Assembly: GCA_951799425.1 (NCBI GenBank)
Contig: OX637395.1
Location: forward strand, 10,208,451-10,272,450
Length of the DNA stretch: 64,000 nucleotides
Direction: 5' to 3'
DNA from: Ilex aquifolium
Lineage: Eukaryota; Streptophyta; Magnoliopsida; Aquifoliales; Aquifoliaceae
The first letter of the stretch is position 1; the number at the start of each line of letters is the position of its first letter. Below, one piece after another: positions 25,712 through 38,584 of this stretch. The position numbers and the translations under genes are program-made. A model generated the notes under the pieces. The model worked only from the letters and a program-made list of their open reading frames with translations, was not told where the DNA came from and did not search any database.

Positions 25712-26031
25712 GAATATGTTGCATTTTTAATTAGACCTAAACACTTACTCTAACAGAGTAAGTGTCAGGTAAGACATTATATTCACACTCACACCCCCAA
25801 AGCTATCCGATGTGGGAGAGCCCAGTCCTCGACACCTATGTGTGATTACTATTACCGCAGGGCCTATGGCCCAAAGTGTGGGATTCCAACCCAACACCGA
25901 ACGCCCCATAGAGGAGAACGCTGGTATTTTTTATCAGACCTAACCATTTACTCTAACAGAGTAAGGGCCAGGTAAGACATTGTATTCACACTCACACACC
26001 CAAAGCTATCCGATGTGGAATATGTTGCATT
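25712..26031. mobile_element. Short insertion with 14-bp target duplication and internal direct repeats
   Basis: A 292-bp segment (25726-26017) is flanked by a perfect 14-bp repeat GAATATGTTGCATT (25712-25725 and 26018-26031). Inside, an approximately 85-bp block (AGACCTAA...TTACTCTAACAGAGTAAG...AGCTATCCGATGTGG) occurs twice with a 203-bp offset. The long duplication suggests LINE-machinery insertion (SINE-like or dimeric), while the paired repeats could be read as tiny LTRs. The family is not recognised. Confidence 0.6.
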
Positions 26032-26269
26032 GGCTGAAGTGTTTTCTTGAAACAAGGTACAACACATTTTTTGTTGTTGTGATAATGAGTAAATTTAGTA
26101 CTAATACCACGGTAATAAATTAGGTTAAAAAATTAAGGAAAATTTTTAATCTCAAAAAAGTTGATCATATCTTAAAGGTGCTAACTAGAATGTAATTTTT
26201 TTCCCATGATAAATTTTAAGAACAACTTCATCCACATCCCCTTTAGATAGACATGTTTTCAATGAGACT

Positions 26270-26815
26270 CCTTCTGTTTTCTAAATTTTTTTACGTATTA
26301 AAATTTAGGCCGATTAAAATTTGATATGAACTAATTAAAATCAAATTCGAGTCGATTAAAAATTATATTTTTTTACGTATTAAAATTTGAACCCATTAAA
26401 ATTCTATTCGAGCCGATCGGCTCAAATCAAATTTTAATCAACTCGCATTGAATTTTAATCGTCTCGAATTTTAATACATAAAAAATATAAATTTTAATCG
26501 AGTCAAATTTTCATACGTAAAAAATAAATTTTAATCAACTTGATCAAATTTTAATTGGCACGAATTTTAATAAGTAAAAAAATATAAATTTTAATTAACT
26601 CGAAACGAATTTTAATCGACACCAACAACTCAAGTAGAGCTCCAATCGGCTCGAATTTTAATATGTAAAAAAAAAAAAAAAAAAAGAATTGTAATAGGCT
26701 CCAATTTTAATACGTAAAAAAATAAAATTTAATCATCTCGAATCGAATGTAAATCAGCTCAAATTTTAATATGTAGAAAAATAAATTTTAATCGGTTCGA
26801 ATTTTATATTGAAAG
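26270..26815. repeat. Degenerate short-unit array with inversion symmetry
   Basis: Variants of the words ATTTTAATCG(A/G)CTCGAATTTTAATACGTAAAAAA recur many times. Left of about 26410 they read in one orientation (TACGTATTAAAATTTG...CCGATTAAAAT), and right of it in the opposite one. The turning point is the 14-bp perfect palindrome GAGCCGATCGGCTC (26410-26423). An A18-type run interrupts the array near 26668. Confidence 0.6.
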
Positions 26816-27481
26816 ATTGTTTGTAGTTTATGTAAAGACAATTTTGATATTTTAGATGAATTATTTTTGTTAGAAACAATAGTTTAATGACGGAAGGGTC
26901 AGTGATATTTAAATATAAACTAGAAAATATGTGAGTGATGTTTTGAATAGAGGGGGTGTCTTTGAAAATATGATAAATTGAAGGGGTGTAACTAATTTTT
27001 TTCCAATAATTAAATGTAAATAATATTTTTTATAATTTAAATATTTACCTTAGCGCCTAACAACGATTCCCTTTTGTCTCTTTCATTCAACCAAGAGTAC
27101 AACAAAAAAAAAAAAATACCAATGTGATTCAATGGCCTCTATTAGTTTTGAATTAGATTTGTCATACCAAGGTACCCATTCTCAATGGTTTAATTCTATC
27201 TCTCAGCAAACGCGTTGCTGGAATCGTAACTATACATAAATGGAACTTTCTTCATCAAGGAAATCAATCTTGTGAAAGCATTAAGAAACGGAAACATTGA
27301 ACCCCTCTTGTCATCCTAACAGCTAAATCTCTTGTCAATCTTGTCATCCCCAACAACAAACTCATCAGCAAGAGGAAACAAACTCATCAGCAAGAGTTTA
27401 TGAATGAGTTTATCAATTATTTCTAGAAAAAAAAGGGTGTAAATAGAACTTCCAACTAATGTCAAAGCTCTGTTTTTTCTC
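26816..27481. other. Region downstream of the xylose isomerase gene
   Basis: AT-rich; the part nearest 27481 is the likely 3' untranslated region and terminator zone of the minus-strand xylose isomerase gene. Nothing else was recognised. Confidence 0.4.
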
Positions 27482-30400
27482 CTACAATGCTGATTGGAAA
27501 ATCATCTCTGCAAGTTCCTGCAACATTTTAACAAAACTCAACGTCAATTTTTTACTGAAGATGTCACCAAATACAATCAGTAAATGAAGAACATCAACAG
27601 AGCACTGGAGCAACGATTGCCCAACCTTATGGATTGCATACAGTCCCTTTATGGAAATAATGTCAAAAAATGAACAACCAACAGACATTCATATGTTGCA
27701 TAGCTAGTCAAAAGAAGGAAGAGAAGATAGCAGGAAGAAGGGGGGGAGGCAAAAGCATGGTTCTTAATTTGCAAATTGCAATATTAAGAACACAATTGGT
27801 TTTGCACCTCCCAAATCCCAATTTTCCTTCCTATTTTTTGAGAAATCATGTAAATTAATGTGTTCAAACATAAAAATAATATTAAAATCCTGCCCTCCTA
27901 ATTGTGAAAAGGAATTTTTCTTAATTTCCCTCCAATTTCTGACACCACTACCGGCCAAATATTTCTTCAGTGTGAATTAGGGAAGCTAGTCAAAAGGAAA
28001 ATTTTGATGAATATTAGTGATGTTTAAACCATCAGTTGTCTCGTAATTAGTTTTACACGTGCTAACTTTGTCGTCAATGAGAATCTTGATTACCAAAAGC
28101 AGGTCCATTGTACTAATACAAAAAACATTTGGATTACCTGCTTAGCAGAAGGAACTTTGGGTGCTCCCCATTCCATGGCCTTCTTCTCTAGGGTTTCGAA
28201 GTCAGCCTTTCCAGCCTGTCAAAAAGCATCATTCCATACAACCGATTACACAAAAAGGAGACATAAATGTTGAAACGAAGAAGAAAGAGTAAAGGCAAAG
28301 CAACGGGATTACTTCTACTTGGGCCCCGATTTCTGTGTCAAAACTCTGATATCTCTTGCGAACAAGCTCATTTAAAGAACCATCCTTTTCCCAAGACAAG
28401 AGAATCCAATTTAGTATGCAATCAAGAAAAAAAAATTACTTTAGGAAAAACTTTAAATGTGTAAAAGAGAGAAATATAACCTCAATCAGCTTGGCAGCGT
28501 TTCGAAGTCCACGTGCAAGGGTATCCATACCGCCAATATGAGCAATGAATAAGTCGTCCACATCCGTGCTCTCCCTCCGCCTAAGTAAATAATCATCCAG
28601 TTAGCAATGTCATCTCCAACCTAAGTAAACCTAAAATTGCTACAGAAGGTTTTATCAAGCTAAACTCCCTGGGATTCTAACAATTTTGAAGGCCACTGAG
28701 TTTCTCAATCAAGAACACAACGCTCTTGATAAAAAATGAATCCACAATGCAAACCTAGCCTCATCCTCAAGTCCTATGACAAAAACTACTGGGATCGTTG
28801 AAAATTTCTTTTTAAGGACGTACACAGCTGCTTACTCAGCCCCCCCTCCCCCCGCTCCCTCTTGCACGGGGTAGGGAAGAAACAAAACACAACAACAAAT
28901 GAAACAGAACCCAATTCCCGCACCAAAAAACAAATTCAAAAAAAAAAAAAGAAACCAAAAGCAAAAGCAAAAAAAACTATGTTCTTATTTTACACCTGTA
29001 GTATTGGAAAAAAGTACTCGAACAGAGGTAAACAGGTAAACATAAAGAAATATCAACTTGTCCTAACAAACTTCACCAAATCTAACATTTTTGCCACTAT
29101 AAAAAAGTACACAAATACTTCATTCCATTTGAAAGAAAAAATAATAGTCGGTTAGTTCCCATTAATGGGGGTCTAGAAGGGATAGATTGGTACAGACTCG
29201 AGCTTTGACATTATTTGCACAATGTGGTCGCCCTTACTTTCGAACCCACATAAAAAGGAAATGAGAGAGTACACACAAAGAAAACACATTAAGAGGAGGA
29301 CGGAACTTACAACTTGGCATCAAAATTGAATCCTCCAGGTGCTAACCCATTCTGTCAATTATAATAAAATCAACAAAACCTGTTAATAAAGTCTTCAGAC
29401 AGTCTTCTGATATATTACAAAACTACAGAGTACAAGATCTTTACATACGTTTTTTATGACACTGAGCATAACCAATGTTGCTTCACTTACATCCATCAAA
29501 AACTGATCTGTATCCCAACCTGTAGAATTAACAAAAGCTATATGTTATAACTTCCAACCCACAACACTATGATGTTTAGTTTCTAACTACAATGGCAAAG
29601 ATAAGTTTTTGGCCAAGCAGATTAGCTGTAATACCAATCTGAGGATCCCCAGTGTTTGCATCAATGTTACCAAGTAAACCATTGATTCTTGCAGTTTCAA
29701 GCTCATGGTGGCAGCTGCAAAGCAAACATGTGACAACTTTGTTAGAAAACGATCTCAATTACACTTTTGTGGAGCTTAAACAAGTAAATTTCTCACATAT
29801 CTAGCCAGGCCAAGTTCAGATGTGCCAATGGAAACAAATCCCACTTAAAATTGTAATCTAATGTATATCCAACATTAAAATGTCATCCAAAAGCATAGAA
29901 GATGTGGAAAGAAAACACAAATATGCTAATTGCTGAATAAACAAACCTACAGAATTTGATGACATTTTAAAGTTACTCATTGGACATACAAAAAATACAC
30001 TAATATATTAGTTTGCTAAAACTGTACTCAAGCAACATACAAGCATGCGTGTGTACATACGCGGGCATGTATGTACACACACATGTATGCGCGTGTGTGT
30101 ACATTTAACCAGGTTGATCGGTTCGCATCGTATCAAAATTTTATATAAGCATTCAACTTATAAACCTCAAAAACAGGATTCTCGGCTTCAGAGTCAAACA
30201 GACAAATCTGATTCAAATCCGTGATTGGGTTGAGTATAATGTATAAACCACTGGCTGTGGTATGCTTTGATTACTACTGAGGGTGAAAAAAGAAAAGCAA
30301 CAGACACTCGAGAAGATAATGAGAGTTGAGAGACAGAACATTACAAACCTGTGACCAGATAAGGTGGCATGATTGCATTCAATGTTAAGTTTAAATTCTC

Positions 30401-33400
30401 CTGCAAAAGGAAATGGCATAAAAGAGGACAAGAAATTAACAGTCAAACTCAAAATAATGAAATATTTTATGCAAAGATTACTTTTCCCCGTTTTACAATT
30501 TTTTTTCCTCAAGGTATGTTATGGACTTCAAATTATGTATGTGCATCATTAAGAGAGGTTATGAGAATAGGATGGGGTTAGTAAAGAGCATAGTTATCAA
30601 ATCGTGTATCGGAAGGCGTATCGTTTTTTAAAAATAGTGTATCGTATCGTGTATCGTAAGATACGGTGTAATTTTAAATAAATAGTAATAAAATATATAT
30701 ACCTTTGAAAAAAAAAGATTACACTCATAAAAACATAGAATTTCATTAATACTCCACCAACTATTCAAGTCATCAACATAGTTCACTTATATTATAATGC
30801 AAAGTTCACAACCATAGCTTTGTAAATAAATTAGGGACCAAAAAGGCAGCTACAGCTTTGTAATAATTCACAAAAAAAAAAAAATTATTTGGCTTTGTAA
30901 ATAAATTAGGCAGCAAACATCGCAGCGGAGAGGAAAAGAGGGATTTTATTTTTTTTTGTAAACTCTAGCCACTAAACGACGTCGTTTCAGTGGCAGGGAT
31001 AAAAAAAATCAGCCTCTTATTAATACAAAACGACGTCGTTCCAGAAAAAAAAAAAAAAAACAGCTTTTGCGCGTATCGTTCGTATCGTAAAAGCGTATCG
31101 TGTATCGGACGATACGACGCAAAAACGATACAGACCTACGATCCGTATCGTTTTGGCTCCGTATCGTACGATACTAACAACTATGGTAAAGAGCAAACAA
31201 GATCCAATGAGAATTTGTGCAAAACCACCTTGTCTCTGACATAAAAAAATAAGGTGGCAATAATGAAATGGACACGTGAGAACTTCGTCTTATCTACCGG
31301 AACAAGAAAGATATGGATCAAGTATTCAAAACTCAATCATAAAGAGTGGAAAACAAGACTTACGCACAACAGAAGAGAAGCATAAAAAAAGGACCACGTT
31401 GGCAACTTTTTTAAAGTATCAGATTTGCAGATGAAGTTAGCAAAACATCATTTCTTCACCACAAAGGAGACCATCTCTTGAATCCAACAAACTAAGTGGG
31501 AATTATTTGAATATAAATTCCTTATACTACTTACATCTCCGTGATCATTATCTGGTGGTAGAAAGTTATGATCCATTCTTTTGTTCCTTTGGATTATTAG
31601 TGGATCATGCGAAGTGTAAAGAGAACTTGCATCTCACATCAAATGATTAGAACCACCTAAGGTTAGTTTATAGGTAAAAGGGGCCTTTTCATTCATTGCC
31701 AATTAGTTTTGGGTTGGATGTTCTAATATAGTATCAGAACTAGGACTTAGGTAGTCAGTGGGCTAAATCTCTTACCCAATTGTCTATTTTTTGGTAGTCC
31801 CATATGTGACCCTGGCTCCCACGGGAGCAAGGGTTTAAAGAGAGTTTGTATCCCATATCAAATAATTTGGGTCGTTAAAACTATGGTCTCATCTCAAAAC
31901 GTACTACAAAAAGATCTATCAAAACTAAGAATATCCCAAAATCCAGAAAAAATAAAAAATAGAATTAACGTTTTATATAAATATGGCTCAATAGTTTCCA
32001 TAATATTCCAAGAAAGCACTATGCTAAAGTAACCAAAAAATAGAAACGGCTTACCTAACATCAAAGATAGTCAACTGTTACAAAGAACAAACAGAAATAA
32101 AATGGTAGATAGCACAGCCCAATGCTTGCTCTGAGGAATTTCTTATTAAATTAATTTTTGTATTGAGGAATTTGAATGCAACAAGGTAACAAAAGGTTAC
32201 AAATAACTGAATAAGTGAGAGACTTGAGGACAATGGATTTCGTAGATCACCTATGAGGCCATATTTGCGCAAGAAATTAGCTGAAGTTGCAGCATCCCAA
32301 TCATATCTGCCATCATTGATAAATGTAAGACATACAGCAAATTAGGAATGATGATTAATTCTGATTAAAAGGTTGTAAAGAAACATACTGGTGTTTGGTA
32401 GGTTCTTGAGGCTTGGGTTCAATGAGGAGTGTCCCTGGAGAGAACCACAGAAGAGAAAATTATTTCTGATTAAAAGTTCTGGTCAAGTGATAAGAGCAAT
32501 ATTGTTGAACGATGATGAGTCACAAGGACTCAATGGACAGACAGATAATTAAATCCTACCAAAAGGTTTCAACATGATGAATCTTGATTTAGATGATGTG
32601 ATTTTTAGGTTGAGTACAGTACCATAAAACTATTATCGTAGTGCTTTACAAAATTAAATACAGAAGTACCATTAAATCCAATCTTCTTCTTGTAGGCTAC
32701 AGCAGCTTCAAAAAACCTTGCCTGAGAGGAACAGACGAAAAAATAAAGCAAAACATGTTTAAGGACATAGTCAGATGACTCAGACCAATCACATGAATAG
32801 AATTAAAGCCTCAGTAAATAAATCCTTTCACAATCCTGTGTAAATAGTTAGGTTCATGATAAAATGACAAAAGAAAAGAAAAGGAAGGGAAACATAAGTC
32901 ATAACTAAGGAAGGAAAGTACAAAATGTGCAGACAAAAAAGTTATGCTGAAGGCATGGCATAATTGAAAATCTACTCAAAAATTTAGTGATCCTACCATG
33001 TGATCAAGCTCTCTTTCCATATCTGTGTTCAAGAGAGTCTGATAACCCTCCCGACCACCCCAGAAGACATAGTTTTCTCCCCCCAGATAATGTGTGACCT
33101 GTAAAAATGCGTAAATTGGCACATTCAGTGTTGGATAGATACATGACCTTATAGAACTAAGTTATCTGTGCCTGCCAACCAGTCATTTTATGTCACTAGA
33201 ATTACATGTACTAAAAACCCACCTCCATGGCTTTCTTGACCTGAGCTGCGGCGTGTGCATATACTCCTAATTCAGGGCTACAAAGCAAGAACAGGAAGTA
33301 TGAGTCCATAATTACAGGATATGAAAGGATTAATCACATCCAACCTAGATTGAAGCATAATGTACCTAGTAGCAGCACCATGCATGTAGCGAGGATGCAA

Positions 33401-34812
33401 GAACAACTGAGCTGTACCCCACAAAGGACAAATCTTGGTCCCCTAAACAGTGAAATCAAATAGTAAGACAAGAGAAATGGAATTAGAGAGTGAAGGACAA
33501 AACCACACAACTTTTTGGAACGAGTCCTTTGTGTGTAAAGTTGAGCCTTGAAACAAAGGCCACAGGCTCATGATCCTCACTTGTATATAGATTTAAGGAT
33601 AAAACATATCACACTTTTTTGTCAGAAAATATTCCAACTTTAGCTGGCTCTTTGCCAGTGGATATTACCTGAAGCTCTTTGGCAAGAGCCACCACTTCAT
33701 CCAAATTTGCATTAGCTTCCTGTGCCAAATAAAATAACCTAGTATCAATTTCTGTATAGTAAAATTGGCAATCATCCCATCGCATCAAAAAATAATCAAA
33801 AACCACCACCTTGTAGCCAGGTATAACACTGTCTATTAAGGGGAACAAAACTAAGAAATTTTTAACATATGGTTCTACTTTTGAGGCATTCAACAATTTA
33901 GCAACAGATTTGTCTCCTTCCTATTTACCTCTATCGTGTCACCATCAGGAGCAATGTCTCTATCATGGAAGCACCACCTGTCAACTCCAAGCTTGTCTAA
34001 AAACTCAAAGTTTGCTCTCACTGCATCATCAATTTGTATAAAACAAGCTTAGTTTCAAATCTCCAAAAATCAGATGAACTAGTGAAACATGGGTAATTTA
34101 GGTTCTTCTTACTCCTCCTCTTGGCCATATCCAATGAATTGGTACCATCTTCCCAAGGCCACAACTTTGTAGCTGCACCAAATGGGTCACCTCCTGTCCC
34201 ACGGAATGTGTGCCAAAATGCAACACTGAATCTCATCCAATCCTATGGTGAATGACAAATTCTTTTTGTTAACCACCCTTTTATATTACTTGTTTAAAAA
34301 TTACATAAAAAAAAAACAACTAGAAAAATCAAACACAAACCTTCATTTTCTTCCCAAGAATCTCCTCTTGAGCATTGTACCATTTAAATGCAAGTGGATT
34401 CTTGCTAGAAGGGCCCTAACATACGAAAGAAACAGCACACTTTTGGAGTTGCACAAACTTAAATAAAAAACATTGAATGTCAATGAAGCAGTTTATCTAA
34501 CATGCATCTCATGTCATGTTTTCATTTTCCAAGATAGCTTTTACCTCATACTTAATCTTGGGAATGCCAGGAAAGAATTCCCCTTTCCATTCACCCGTAC
34601 CAACGCCACATTCACTACCAGTATCTGCAGGACAAGTCGGTGGACCCACAGAAATCTGTATGGAAGATAAATTAACACATAAGCACTTAGCTGTATATAT
34701 ACACATACATGCGTATCAAAATGAGCAAAGAGAGCTTAATTACCGCTGTAAAAGAGACTACACATAAACATAGAAGAAACAACCAGAAGTTCCCAGCCTT
34801 CATTTTTATCAT
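27482..34812 (-). CDS. Xylose isomerase (EC 5.3.1.5), 20 coding exons, 481 residues
   Basis: Minus-strand exons: 34812-34744, 34655-34545, 34415-34341, 34242-34113, 34020-33929, 33719-33669, 33442-33366, 33277-33223, 33098-32997, 32721-32670, 32434-32389, 32306-32251, 30400-30349, 29714-29635, 29519-29449, 29351-29311, 28580-28481, 28384-28313, 28215-28138, 27517-27482. All have GT-AG borders and join in frame (1446 nt). Converts D-xylose to D-xylulose. Family signatures: [11 protein letters not shown] (residues about 150-160), [13 protein letters not shown], metal-site region [14 protein letters not shown], and [14 protein letters not shown]. Length fits the roughly 477-residue Arabidopsis enzyme. 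A hydrophobic N-terminus ([14 protein letters not shown]) suggests a signal peptide and the secretory route. Two in-frame ATGs (34812, 34803) compete; the first is used here. An acceptor (TTGGTTGCAG) ending near 34833 implies a 5'-UTR intron. Intron 12 carries a hAT MITE and a TRIM. Confidence 0.96.
30037..30113. repeat. Alternating purine-pyrimidine tract in intron 13 of the xylose isomerase gene
   Basis: A run of GT/AC and CG/TG alternation (words such as GTGTGTACATACGCGGGC and ATGTATGCGCGTGTGTGT). Such tracts can take the Z-DNA form in vitro; any role here is unknown. Confidence 0.6.
30581..31193. mobile_element. hAT-like MITE in intron 12 of the xylose isomerase gene
   Basis: The element at 30589-31185 starts CATAGTTATCAAATCG and ends CGATACTAACAACTATG. 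A perfect 8-bp duplication GTAAAGAG lies at 30581-30588 and 31186-31193. The interior is full of GTATCGT/ACGATAC repeats near both ends (subterminal repeats). The two halves carry a repeated ACGACGTCGTT palindrome (about 30976 and 31030). Confidence 0.85.
31628..31870 (+). mobile_element. Truncated TRIM in intron 12 of the xylose isomerase gene
   Basis: Related to the TRIM at 20898. A first LTR at about 31628-31729 (TGCATCTCACATCAAATGATTAG...TTCTAATA) is followed by a degenerate primer site TAGTATCAGAAC and an interior ending TTTAAAGAGAGTTTG. The second LTR begins at 31847 (TGTATCCCATATCAAATAATT) and breaks off after about 24 bases. It lies antisense to the host gene. Confidence 0.7.
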
Positions 34813-36739
34813 CTCAAGCAAAGTGTCTCTGCAACCAAAAGACAAAAGGAACAAAATTCAATCACACACTAGACACTGACCAAAAAAATCACACACTAGA
34901 TAACTGAAATATGGGGAAACATATGATATATTGCCTTAAATTTGACGTCGGTTCATACGCATTATCACATTAGCCTATATAAATCAAAAGTTCATAACCA
35001 TGAATAACTGGAATCATGTTAACACCAAGTAAACATTATAATGCCACCTTAAGATGATATATTCAATCAGATTAATCATTAGATTAATTGTGGCTTGGTA
35101 GGCCTTGGTTTGGTGGTGGTAGGTTGATCTAAAACTTAAGTACCAAAATCCAAAACTTAATTTAGGCCTTAGATCATCAAAGTTCTTTGAAATTAAGAGG
35201 TCGGTTTTGGTAATTTACATGTGAGAGTTCGAGTCTTTATTCAAGTTGCACCAACAAAAATTGATTTCTTTTATTTAAGCTAAACAGAAAACACCTTGTC
35301 TTCATGTATAGAAAAAGCATAATTGGAAACCTAACTAAAAATTTCAGGGAAAAAAAGGGAAAAATCATCTCATTAACCCAACCATAACTTCTAATCAAAT
35401 TACAATTACCTAACTTGCATATACACATACATATGCAGACAGACCTACGCTAACAAATGCAATACTATTCTTCAACGACACCAAGAACATATATTGAAAA
35501 GAATAAATAACAACAAATTGATCACAATTGCAACAAATAAACAAAGGTCGGTAGATTTGCGTTAATAGCAAATCATCACCTCGGCAAGTTTGGGACCAAA
35601 AACCAAAACAACAATCCAATCACCATAGCTTCAAGAAAACAATTTTGATAATGAGTTCTGATAATGCACACAACTAACAATGGAATTGATCCCGAAACAC
35701 TTTGATGCTTTGCAAATAAGAAAGCTTATTTGTATTCTCAAACACACTGACCCAAAAAAAAAAGATTAGTGACAGAGAGAGGAAGACAGAGAACGGGAGA
35801 CAGAGAGGTGGGGGTGAGAGGGACAGAGAAAGGGAGATACTTGGATTTGGGATATCTGGGCTGACGTCGTCACTGGTGGCGGTGGCAGCAAGGTTGGTTG
35901 CAGCTTAGGTGGTGTTACGATGGTGGACAATGGTTAAGTGAGAGAGGGAGGGGAGGAGATAGAGAGAAGGAAAGACAAAGAGGGAGAGAAAAAAGAGATA
36001 CCTTTGGTTGCCGATGGGGGTCGCCGGAGTCGCTGGTGTCGTCTTTAGCGTGGCTTGCGGTGGTCCTGGACAGAGGAGAGTCAGGGAGATAGAAAGAATA
36101 GACACGGGCGCAACTGGACAGAGAATAGAGATAGGGAGAGAGAAAAGAATAGATAATTATAGGTAACTGTATTCCTAAGAGTTCAAAAGAATTTAGAACT
36201 CTTTTATATCTAAAATAATTTAAAATAAGTTAAAAATAAAATAAGTATAAAAAATATAAGTTAGATAAAAATATATAAGTAATTATAATTAATTTTATTA
36301 TAATAATTAAGAATAAAATAAGAAATTTGATTTTTTTAGTAAATATTAATATTTTATAGTATATAATATAAGTATAGATATAGATATAAATATAGATAGA
36401 TTATGTATTTGGCAAATTCAAATATTAATATATTAAAATCTAAATATATTTGATATAATATTAAATTAAAAAATATAAATATATTTGATATAGTATTAAA
36501 AAATAAATTTAAAAAAATTCAGACTATAAAGACGTCAATCTTTATTGGTCCGTGTTTTTAACAAGGTGGGGGGAGATCCGAGTAAGGTAATTAAACACAT
36601 AATCCATAAACAGAGCTTTTCGGAAAAAATAAAGTAAGAATGAGGTGGCAACGTTATCCTTTTTTTGTTTGGATATGGATGTCCCTCCAAGTCACCCGCG
36701 TGTCAGCAATTATCTACCCAAAGATTGCAATATTTTTAG
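34813..36739 (-). promoter_or_regulatory. 5' leader, probable leader intron and promoter zone of the xylose isomerase gene
   Basis: A splice acceptor just upstream of the first ATG indicates a 5'-UTR intron. Two candidate donors with similar context lie near 35840 (CCAAGTATCTC on the minus strand) and 36001 (CAACCAAAGGTATCTC). Each follows a GC-richer block and precedes a pyrimidine-rich tract, so the leader-exon region may be partly duplicated. The minus-strand CT-rich tracts (35765-35850, 35940-36000) resemble plant leader sequence. No TATA box was assigned with confidence. Confidence 0.45.
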
Positions 36740-37737
36740 GGATAATTACACCTGGACCTCTTGAAATTTATCACTTAATTATTCAGATCCCTTGATATTT
36801 AAAATATTACACACAGATCCCCTAAAATTTATACGAGCTTAACAATTAGACCCTACTATAAATATATCCGTAAATAAATTACACTTAAACCCCTTAATAC
36901 TTAGATCACTTAAATTTAAAATATTATACTTAGATAAAAAATACTTCAATCAAAGATAGGATATTAAATATTTTAAATTTTACAACCAAAATTCATGTTC
37001 TATTATATCATTTATTGAAATAAAATTAAAAATAAAAATTTAATTTTTTCTTCAAAAATCGTAATTAGTATATAATTATATTATTTATTGGAATAAAAAT
37101 AAAAAATCAAACAGGAGGTCAAAGTCATTCATAATAAAACATAAATTTTACATCTAAAATTCATATTTTATTATGTCATTTATTGAAATAAAATAAAAAA
37201 TAAAAATCTAGTTTAAAAAAAAAAATCATAGTTAGTATATAATTATACTATCTATTAGAATAAAATTAAAAGATTAAACAAGGGGTCAAACTGTAATAGA
37301 CACAATATATTTTAGTTTTAATGGGGATAGTTTGATATTTTAATTTGGTTATTTGGTATTTTTAAATACCAAATGACCATATTAAATTCCAATAGACAAT
37401 ATAATTGTATATTAATTACGATTTTTTAAGAAAAAATTAAATTTTTATTTTTAATTTTATTTCAATAAGTTATATAATAGAACATGAATTTTAATCGTAA
37501 AATTTAAAATATTAGATATTTTATCTTTGATTGAAGTATTTTTAGTCTAAGTATAACATTTTAAACTTAAATAGTCTAAATAATATATGTTTACAAACTT
37601 TAGAGGGTCTAGATGTAATTTATTAACAGATATCTTTATAGCAGGAGCTTAAGTGTTACACGCGTACAAACTTTAGAGGGTCTGTGTGTAATATTTATAA
37701 TATCAACCGGTCTAAGTGATTAAGTGACAAACCTTAA
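36740..37737. mobile_element. Foldback-type element with roughly 300-bp inverted arms
   Basis: The left arm (about 36740-37050) and right arm (about 37435-37737) are inverted copies. Each has a TTTGTCACTTAAT-type end, a TTAGAGGGTCT(A/G) block and an ATTTAAAATATT(A)GATATTTTATC block. The non-coding middle has further internal symmetry. The right end looks cut by the Harbinger MITE that starts at 37738. A partial third copy of one arm lies at about 49830-50140. Confidence 0.65.
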
Positions 37738-37891
37738 TGTTCCGTTTGGTAAAAATGATGGAAAGTAGGAAAGATACATTTTCTATCTTTCAAGGAAGGA
37801 AAGTAGGAATGATACACTTTCCTTCATTTATGTTTTGTAGGATGGATGAAAAATAAAAATTACTAATTTTTTTTTTTTTTTTTTTGTACTG

Positions 37892-38510
37892 GCTAAGATT
37901 AGGGTGATAATTGAGTCGTATTGTGTCAGATTCGTGTTGAGTTATTACGGGTTTGTGTCGAACATTAGTCAAATCTAACTCAACTTATTTAATTAATTGT
38001 GTCGTGTCCAGTTGCGAGTTGACCTGTTTATTTTCGTGTTCGTATTCGTGTTGACCCACATAAATTTTGAATAAAAAATTTAACGCTAATATTCTATTTT
38101 CACTTAATTGAATCCATGTTAATATTTTTTCTACAAATTAAAAATTAACTTAAATAAATACAATAATAATATTAAGTAAAAATATTTTTTTATATAATAA
38201 TTATATCAGTACTTAATAAATAATTACAAATAATTAATATTTTATGTCTATAATACTAGCTAAATATGTTAATTTCGTGTTACCATATAAACTAGAAAAT
38301 AGATAAAGTGTTTATTTTTAAATAAACTGGTTGATGATGTCAATTTTGAGTTTGGGTTGAACTGAATATGAGCATTTTATATTTATTGTTCACGTGTCAG
38401 GTCATTTTCAAGTTCGTGTCGAGCTATAATCAAGTTCGTGTCATAAAATTCATATTGAGTTCGAATCGTGTCATCATGTTGAGTCGAAAATTTTCACCCC
38501 TAGCAAAGAT
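37892..38510. mobile_element. hAT-type MITE nested in Harbinger MITE copy 1
   Basis: The element at 37900-38502 begins TAGGGTGATAATTGAG and ends AAATTTTCACCCCTA, flanked by GCTAAGAT and GCAAAGAT (7 of 8 bases identical). The interior has TCGTGT/ACACGA words as in the other family members. The same insertion, inverted and shorter, is seen at 58696-58931. Confidence 0.75.
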
Positions 38511-38584
38511 GGAAAATAATATTTTTTTAATTTAAAACTTTTATTTTTATTTTTTATTATTTTATTATTTTATTTTAAAGATAT

